DNA from: JAVZLH01 sp038883475
Lineage (GTDB): Archaea > Thermoproteota > Bathyarchaeia > Bathyarchaeales > Bathycorpusculaceae
Reading direction: 5' to 3'
Length of the DNA stretch: 64,000 nt
Assembly: GCA_038883475.1 (NCBI GenBank)
Contig: JAVZMA010000001.1
Coordinates: 1 to 64,000 of the forward strand
A model generated the notes under the pieces. The model saw only the letters and a list, made by a program, of their open reading frames with translations, searched no databases and was not told the origin of the DNA. Positions 58,671 to 64,000 of the stretch are shown here, piece after piece. Each line of letters starts with the position of its first letter. Position 1 is the first letter of the stretch. The translations under genes were made by a program, and so were the position numbers.

Positions 58671-59266
58671 TGTCCTTCCTCAAGGGTTTCTTTCAAAAAT
58701 TTCTTAACAAGTTTCCGCGGTATTCCAGCATCCACAAGTTTTTCAGCATATTCTTCTATTGATTTTCCCTTTTCTTTGCATTTTTTGGCGATTTTTTGAA
58801 TTGTTTCCTTTATCTCCCATGGAAAAACTACCCATCGGCTTGTCTCCCCTTCGTAATAGTCTGGCTTGACGATGCTCCATGGCTTATAATAAACTGTCGC
58901 TATTTTCACCTCAGACGCTCCCTTTTCGGTAATATGTTGTTTAATTAGTTTCAAGCTCTTGCCAGTGTCAGCAACCTCATCCACAACAAGCACTCTTTTA
59001 CCCTTAACCTCAACAGAAACTGGCTGCGTCAAAACAGGCTCACCCTTTGTTTCAGCTACCCCCAAATAAAATTCTACTTTAACATTTGCAAGGTTGGGGT
59101 TGCCAAGCAAGTCTGACATCACCCTCGCCGGGGGCCATCCGCCTCTTGAAACGCCGACGATTATGTCTGGTTTAAATCCGTCCTTTTTGATTTTTTCAGC
59201 CAAGTTTAGGAGCATATTGTAGATTTGGTTCCATGTTGGGGCTTCAAATTCAAGTTTGGATGGCAA
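58664..59266 (-). CDS. Purine-type phosphoribosyltransferase
   Basis: The 200-aa type I phosphoribosyltransferase has IIVGVSRGGWPPARVMSDLL and the PRPP loop VLVVDEVADTGKSLKLI. Family members salvage hypoxanthine, guanine or xanthine. The exact base cannot be told by eye. It is co-transcribed with cgi121. Confidence 0.85.
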   Translation of the reverse strand: MPSKLEFEAPTWNQIYNMLLNLAEKIKKDGFKPDIIVGVSRGGWPPARVMSDLLGNPNLANVKVEFYLGVAETKGEPVLTQPVSVEVKGKRVLVVDEVADTGKSLKLIKQHITEKGASEVKIATVYYKPWSIVKPDYYEGETSRWVVFPWEIKETIQKIAKKCKEKGKSIEEYAEKLVDAGIPRKLVKKFLKETLEEGHC

Positions 59267-59392
59267 AGGCGTCTCCTCTTTTGCATACTATTGATTGCTT
59301 GAAAACTATTAAAACTTTGAAGTGCGACTGGAAACTTTTAATCTTCTTCTGAGATATTATGTAGGGCCAAGGGCCTTAGAAGGGAAAGGACA

Positions 59393-60313
59393 TTGAAGGA
59401 GATTATTGAGTGTGTGCCGAACTTCAGCACATCCGACCCCAAAATTGTTGAAGCAATTTTAAGAGAGATAAAAAAGGTTAAGGGCGCATACGTTCTCGAC
59501 TTTACATATGATAATTACTATAATCGGCTGGTTGTCTCTTTTGTTGGCGGAAAAACCGCGGTTTTGAAGGCTGCTTTAAACTCGGCACAGTGCGCCGTAA
59601 AACTGATAGATATGAATAAACATAAAGGTCAGCATCCACGCCTCGGCGCCGTCGATGTTGTTCCCTTCGTACCAGTAAAAAATGTCACAATGGAAGATTG
59701 TGTTTCGTTGGCAAGGAGTTTTGGCAAAACCCTAGCGGAAAACTGCAGCGTTCCCGTTTACCTCTACGGTGAAGCCGCCACAAGCCCCGAACGTAAAGAT
59801 TTAGACTGGATACGCGAAGGCGAATACGAGCGGCTGGCTGAAATGATGGTTAAGCCAAACCGTAAACCAGACTATGGCCCAGCTAAACCGCACCCGACAG
59901 CCGGCGCAACCATAACTGGAGCTAGGAAAATTATGGTTGGCTTTAACGTGAATCTTGGAACTGCAGACTTAGCCACAGCCAAAAAAATCGCGAAGGCTTT
60001 ACATGCAAAGAAGGGTGGCTTCTCAAATGTTAAGGCTATGGCTGCCTTCATCCCGGAAAAGAAAATTACTCAAATAGGCATGAGCATAACTGATTTTGAA
60101 AGGACTCCGCTCTACCGCGTTTTTGAAGCATTAAAGGTGGAATGCACCCGCTATAATATCCCAATCGTAGGTGCTGAATTTTGCGGTATGGCTCCTTTAA
60201 AGGCAATCATCGACGTGGCTTCCTATTACCTTAAAATAGACAATTTATCAGAAGATCGCGTGTTAGAAATGGCTATCCAAAAAGCCATGGAAGAAGGCGG
60301 TGCATTTGAGTAA
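59393..60313 (+). CDS. ftcD: Glutamate formimidoyltransferase
   Basis: The 306-aa enzyme starts at TTG 59393 (purine-rich GGGAAAGGA upstream) with KEIIECVPNFS. HKGQHPRLGAVDVVPFVPV, PVYLYGEAA and the GATITGARKIMVGFNVNLG segment match the formiminotransferase domain. No cyclodeaminase domain is fused. It moves the formimino group from formimino-Glu to a tetrahydrofolate-type carrier, the last step of one histidine degradation branch. hutI starts within its 3' end. Confidence 0.93.
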   Translation: MKEIIECVPNFSTSDPKIVEAILREIKKVKGAYVLDFTYDNYYNRLVVSFVGGKTAVLKAALNSAQCAVKLIDMNKHKGQHPRLGAVDVVPFVPVKNVTMEDCVSLARSFGKTLAENCSVPVYLYGEAATSPERKDLDWIREGEYERLAEMMVKPNRKPDYGPAKPHPTAGATITGARKIMVGFNVNLGTADLATAKKIAKALHAKKGGFSNVKAMAAFIPEKKITQIGMSITDFERTPLYRVFEALKVECTRYNIPIVGAEFCGMAPLKAIIDVASYYLKIDNLSEDRVLEMAIQKAMEEGGAFE

Positions 60314-61625
60314 AGCCGCGAGGGCTCGAGTGAGAGAAACTGTTGACTTGCTCATTGTGAATGCTGAAGAACTCGTGACGCTGGCTGGCGGAAGCCAGAA
60401 ACCACGAACTGGTAAACAGATGCGGGAAATTGGAATAATCCAGAACGGAAGCCTAGCCATAAAAGACGGCAAACTAGTGGCTGTTGGAAAAACTCCAGAA
60501 ATCACCAAAAACTTCAAGGCTGAAAACATCATAAACGCCAAAGGAAAAACAGTTCTTCCAGGATTTGTTGACCCCCACACGCACCTTGTCTTTGCAGGCT
60601 CTAGGGAAGGCGAATTTCAAATGCGAGTTGAAGGCGCTTCCTACATGGAAATCCTAGGCAGCGGAGGGGGAATATTGAAAACTGTTAGGGAAACGAGAAG
60701 AGCCAGCTTTGAAAAGCTCGTCGAAAACAGCCTTAAAACTTTGGATGTCATGTTAGAGCATGGAACGACAACTGTTGAAGCTAAAAGCGGATATGGTCTA
60801 ACAAGCAAGGATGAGCTGAAGATTTTGGAAGTTATTAGGCGTGTGGACCAGCTGCACTGCATTGATGTTGTCCCAACTTTTATGGGGGCTCATGCGGTTC
60901 CCCATGAATTCAAGGCTGACGTTCAAGGCTATGTCAGTCTCATCATTGAGGATATGCTTCCGAAAGTTGCCGAAAAACGGCTGGCTGAGTTTTGCGATGT
61001 TTTTTGTGAAAGAGGAGTTTTCAGCATGGAACAAGCAAGGCATATTCTAGCAGCTGGACAGAACTATGGCTTAAAGTCTAAGGTTCATGCTGACGAAATG
61101 AGCATGATGGGCGGAGCGGAGCTTGCAGCAGACGTCGGAGCCTTTTCCGCTGAACACCTCCTCTTCTCCTCTCAAGAAGGCATAAAAGCCATGGCGGAAA
61201 AGGGCGTCATAGCCGTTTTGCTTCCAGCCGCCGCCTTCAGCCTAATGATGGGACGATACGCCGACGCTAGATTAATGATTGATTCAGGTGTCCCAGTGGC
61301 TTTAGGCACGGACTTCAATCCAAGCTGCTGGGTGGAAAACCAACAACTAGTCATAGCTTTCGCCTGCCACTTCATGAGGTTAACCTCAGCTGAAGCAATA
61401 ACAGCCGCAACATTAAACGCGGCTCACGCCATTGGCCGCGCTAATGAAGTTGGCAGTTTAGAGGTTGGAAAAAAGGCTGATGTTGTTGTTTTGGACGTGC
61501 CTAACCACAAGTTTTTAGGTTACCGCTTTGGCGTAAACCTCGTAGACAAAGTTATCAAGAACGGAAGAGTAGTCGTTGACAGAGAAAAAACAAAAGAGCC
61601 CCTGTTTTTACGCGAGATTGAATGA
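60300..61625 (+). CDS. hutI: Imidazolonepropionase
   Basis: The 441-aa amidohydrolase has DLLIVNAEELVTLAGG, the metal motif VDPHTHLVFAGSREGEF, TVEAKSGYGL, PTFMGAHAVP, KVHADEMS and LGTDFNPSC. It opens the imidazolone ring to formimino-Glu. The start is uncertain: GTG 60300 overlaps ftcD, while GTG 60330 has SD GAGGG and lies just after the ftcD stop. Confidence 0.94.
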   Translation: MHLSKAARARVRETVDLLIVNAEELVTLAGGSQKPRTGKQMREIGIIQNGSLAIKDGKLVAVGKTPEITKNFKAENIINAKGKTVLPGFVDPHTHLVFAGSREGEFQMRVEGASYMEILGSGGGILKTVRETRRASFEKLVENSLKTLDVMLEHGTTTVEAKSGYGLTSKDELKILEVIRRVDQLHCIDVVPTFMGAHAVPHEFKADVQGYVSLIIEDMLPKVAEKRLAEFCDVFCERGVFSMEQARHILAAGQNYGLKSKVHADEMSMMGGAELAADVGAFSAEHLLFSSQEGIKAMAEKGVIAVLLPAAAFSLMMGRYADARLMIDSGVPVALGTDFNPSCWVENQQLVIAFACHFMRLTSAEAITAATLNAAHAIGRANEVGSLEVGKKADVVVLDVPNHKFLGYRFGVNLVDKVIKNGRVVVDREKTKEPLFLREIE

Positions 61626-61689
61626 CGTTTTGCGAGTTAAGCAAAAGAATTAAAGAGCAACTGGATTATTTTGAGAATGGTGAACTTGC

Positions 61690-63354
61690 GTGGGCAAATT
61701 CAAACTTAAAAAACCAATTAAATGCCTAACAGGTCACGAACTGCACTGCAAGAACTGGCAGATTGAGGGAATTTTACGTATGCTCTTTAACGTTGTTGAC
61801 CCTGAAGTGGCAAAAGACCCTGAAAGACTTATTGTTTATGGTGGAACTGGGAAGGCAGCGCGAAACTGGGAATGTTTCGAGCACATTGTTGAAACTCTGA
61901 CTGAGCTTGAGCCAGGTGAAACAATGCTTGTCCAAAGCGGAAAACCAGTAGCCGTTTTTAAAACACATGAGTGGGCGCCAAGAGCGTTAATCGTAAACGC
62001 CATGCTCGTGCCAAAATGGGCTACTTGGGACTACTTCTACGAGTTAGAGCAAAAAGGCCTAATTATGTTCGGGCAGATGACCGCGGGTTCATGGGCCTAC
62101 ATTGGAACACAAGGAATTTTGCAAGGCACCTACGAGACACTCGCCGCAGTTGCAAGAGAACACTTCGGGGGTTCACTACGCGGGCGACTCGTTTTGACGG
62201 CTGGTTTAGGTGAGATGGGCGGTGCCCAACCTCTCGCAGTTACAATGAACGATGGAGTAGCCTTAATCGTGGAAATTGATAAAGGAGCCATCCAGCGTAG
62301 ACTTAAGCATGGTTATTTGGAGATGTGGACAGACGATTTAGATGAGGCTGTGAAACTGGCTTTAGAGGCTAAACGCAATGGTGCTCCGCGAAGTATAGGT
62401 TTGCTGGGCAACGCCGCAGAAGTACATCCAGAACTTTTGAGGCGAGGCATAATCCCAGACGTTTTAACAGACCAAACCTCCGCACACGACCCGTTAAACG
62501 GTTATTATCCCGCTGGCTTATCCAAGGAGGAGGCAGACGAGCTTAGGAAAAACAATCCACGAGAATACATGCGCCGCGCAAGCAAAAGCATGCGTCTACA
62601 AGTCGAAACCATGGTTAAAATGATGCAGAAAGGCGCCATAACATTCGAGTATGGAAATAACCTACGCCAACAAGCCTACAACGCCGGATTCAAGGAAGCC
62701 TTTACCTATCCAGGCTTCGTCCAACGCTACATTAGACCAATGTTTTGTGAAGGTCGAGGCCCCTTCCGTTGGACATCCCTCGTTGGAAGCCCAGAGGACA
62801 TATACAAACTCGACGATGTCATATTGAAGGAGTTCTCCTACAACAAGGAACTGTGCCGCTGGATACAAAAAGCCAAGGAGCAAGTTAAATTCCAAGGCTT
62901 GCCAGCGCGGGTTTGCTGGCTTGGATTCGGCGAAAGAGCCCGCTTCGGAAAAATAATGAACGACATGGTGGCAGACGGCCGCCTATCCGGCCCCGTATGG
63001 ATTGGGCGCGACCACCTCGACGGCGGAAGCGTAGCCTCCCCAAACCGCGAGACTGAAGGCATGATGGATGGAAGCGACGCCATAGCAGACTGGCCAATCC
63101 TAAACGCCTTGTTAAACGCGGTTGCAGGCGCCACATGGGTGAGTGTGCATCACGGCGGAGGAGTAGGAATAGGCTACAGCATCCACGCAGGTATGTGCCT
63201 CGTCGCCGACGGAACAAAAGAAGCGGAAAAACGCGTGGTAACAGTTTTGACAACAGACCCTGGAACAGCCATAGTGAGACATGCAGACGCTGGATATGAG
63301 AAAGCCAAGAAAATAGCAAAAGAAAAACACATCAAAATGCCCATGCTTAAGTAA
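61690..63354 (+). CDS. hutU: Urocanate hydratase
   Basis: The 554-aa enzyme starts at GTG 61690 (SD GGTGA). NAD-binding and catalytic segments are IVYGGTGKAARNWE, GQMTAGSWAYIGTQG, TAGLGEMGGAQPLAV, DQTSAHDPLNGYYPAG, CWLGFGERARFG and DHLDGGSVASPNRET. It hydrates urocanate to imidazolonepropionate, feeding HutI. Histidine ammonia-lyase (hutH) is not in the window. Confidence 0.95.
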   Translation: MGKFKLKKPIKCLTGHELHCKNWQIEGILRMLFNVVDPEVAKDPERLIVYGGTGKAARNWECFEHIVETLTELEPGETMLVQSGKPVAVFKTHEWAPRALIVNAMLVPKWATWDYFYELEQKGLIMFGQMTAGSWAYIGTQGILQGTYETLAAVAREHFGGSLRGRLVLTAGLGEMGGAQPLAVTMNDGVALIVEIDKGAIQRRLKHGYLEMWTDDLDEAVKLALEAKRNGAPRSIGLLGNAAEVHPELLRRGIIPDVLTDQTSAHDPLNGYYPAGLSKEEADELRKNNPREYMRRASKSMRLQVETMVKMMQKGAITFEYGNNLRQQAYNAGFKEAFTYPGFVQRYIRPMFCEGRGPFRWTSLVGSPEDIYKLDDVILKEFSYNKELCRWIQKAKEQVKFQGLPARVCWLGFGERARFGKIMNDMVADGRLSGPVWIGRDHLDGGSVASPNRETEGMMDGSDAIADWPILNALLNAVAGATWVSVHHGGGVGIGYSIHAGMCLVADGTKEAEKRVVTVLTTDPGTAIVRHADAGYEKAKKIAKEKHIKMPMLK

Positions 63355-63520
63355 TCTATCTAAAACAAATACGAAGCTTTAAGTAACGAAGTTGAATAAG
63401 CTCCGTGGACTAATCATTTCTGTAGATAGAAAATCTTGAAATGGAAATAATCATTTAGAAAAGCTTATATGAAAAAGTGTTTCAAAGAGCGTTTTCATCA
63501 ACTAAAAGAGCGTGAATGAT

Positions 63521-64000
63521 TTGAGCGAGAAATCGGCAAACCCAGCCCCGCTTGGATTATTAGGCTTCGGAATGACAACTGTTCTTTTGAACTTTGTCCA
63601 TAACTTTCAACTAGGACAAATTGACGCTATGATTCTTGGAATGGGTATATTCTACGGCGGCTTAGCACAAATTATCGCAGGTATACTGGAGTATAAGAAG
63701 GGCAACACTTTTGGAACAACAGCATTCACATCCTACGGATTATTCTGGTTGTCCTTTGTGACTCTAAACTGGCTGGGAACGCGTAACGTTGCAATGCTCG
63801 GCGTTTGGCCTTTCTACAGTGGTTATACTCCATGGACTGTTAGTAATGAAGCGTTTGCAGCCTACTTCTTCATGTGGGGGCTCTTCACGTTCGTCATGTT
63901 CTTTGGCACATTAAAGACTAACCGCGCATTACAGTTTGTCTTCATGAGCCTTGCAATACTCTTCTTCTTACTTGCAGCCAAATCAGCAATACTTGCTTAT
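63521..64000 (+). CDS. Acetate/succinate transporter (GPR1/FUN34/SatP family), 3'-truncated by window edge
   Basis: The frame runs from TTG 63521 to the last base, 160 codons with no stop. NPAPLGLLGFGMTT is the signature of the AceTr/SatP family; further helices carry GMGIFYGGLAQIIAGILEY, FGTTAFTSYGLFWLS and TNRALQFVFMSLAILFFLLA. Five to six helices are visible. The family moves acetate, succinate or protons with them. The 166-base gap after hutU holds a TATA-like tract (AAGCTTATATG, about 63463) for it. Confidence 0.85.
   Translation, partial: MSEKSANPAPLGLLGFGMTTVLLNFVHNFQLGQIDAMILGMGIFYGGLAQIIAGILEYKKGNTFGTTAFTSYGLFWLSFVTLNWLGTRNVAMLGVWPFYSGYTPWTVSNEAFAAYFFMWGLFTFVMFFGTLKTNRALQFVFMSLAILFFLLAAKSAILAY

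Noticed and set aside
61622..61729. 35-codon ORF starting ATGA at the hutI stop and overlapping the hutU start
   Set aside because: No clear SD, it overlaps the well-supported hutU start, and the peptide has no recognisable character.
63355..63430. TCTATCTA/TAGATAGA repeat pair after hutU
   Set aside because: Eight-base A/T-rich arms 60 bases apart are expected by chance and nothing in between folds well.
1..64000. CRISPR arrays, insertion sequences, att sites, replication origin
   Set aside because: No regularly spaced repeats, transposase or integrase frames, tRNA-derived direct repeats or ORB-like clusters were found on reading both strands.

Overview
The window comes from an archaeal chromosome. 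It carries the ribosomal protein/RNA polymerase cluster rps13-rps4-rps11-rpoD-rpl18e-rpl13-rps9-rpoN-eno-rps2, and also TFB, Alba, L7Ae, Gar1, topoisomerase VI, ABCE1, thermosome, SRP19, KEOPS Cgi121, aIF5B and an archaeal initiator tRNA. SMC-ScpA-ScpB next to archaeal S8e, many small zinc-ribbon and coiled-coil proteins, and eukaryote-like Alba/L40e/S28e genes fit a TACK-group archaeon, most likely the Bathyarchaeia. That placement is an inference from gene content, not a phylogeny. Starts are often TTG or GTG, and Shine-Dalgarno sites (GGAGG, GGTGA) precede many genes inside operons.

Layout. 1-3.7 kb: end of an AIM24-family gene, an unidentified ORF and two exported, C-terminally anchored surface proteins. 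3.7-6.6 kb: a redox unit (flavodiiron protein plus a DUF438-hemerythrin-PAS protein) divergent from a Cys-rich HTH regulator, with a 16-bp palindrome between them. 6.6-12.6 kb: DUF2096, SMC-ScpA-ScpB, then S8e. 12.6-25.3 kb, minus strand: SRP19 and one long operon-like block running from rps13 through RNA polymerase subunits, enolase, S2, a MEMO homologue, mevalonate kinase, isopentenyl phosphate kinase, type 2 IPP isomerase and prenyl synthase to glutamyl-tRNA synthetase. 25.4-35.2 kb: AspRS, a KH protein, Alba, sucCD, L40e, TFB, Gar1, L7Ae, S28e and L24e, with several small unknown genes. 35.2-47.7 kb: two radical SAM enzymes, two tRNAs, a PAC2 protein, isocitrate dehydrogenase, thermosome, MntP, a MoaD-like protein, DUF169 and an amidohydrolase. 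48-55.1 kb: aIF5B, Topo VI A/B, cytidine deaminase and ABCE1. 55.2-59.3 kb: a very small acidic ORF, isoaspartyl peptidase, RsmH, a THUMP protein, Cgi121 and a phosphoribosyltransferase. 59.4-64 kb: histidine-degradation genes ftcD-hutI-hutU and the start of an acetate/succinate transporter gene.

Most of the window is core information processing, coupled to isoprenoid lipid synthesis and central carbon metabolism (isocitrate dehydrogenase, succinyl-CoA synthetase, enolase). The accessory functions are oxygen/NO defence, histidine catabolism and surface proteins.

Elements missed by a plain ORF search and worth most attention: (1) a 23-codon Glu/Trp-repeat ORF at 55243-55314 with its own TATA box, strong SD and T-rich terminator; (2) a probable C/D box guide RNA at 38257-38314; (3) a 31-nt intron in the D-loop of tRNA-Glu(CTC); (4) ScpA, whose conserved N-terminus can only be reached from a CTG start overlapping the SMC stop; (5) two short coiled-coil ORFs with an ATGA overlap at 41072-41400; (6) a bacterial-type RsmH gene. 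No CRISPR array, insertion sequence or rRNA gene was seen.
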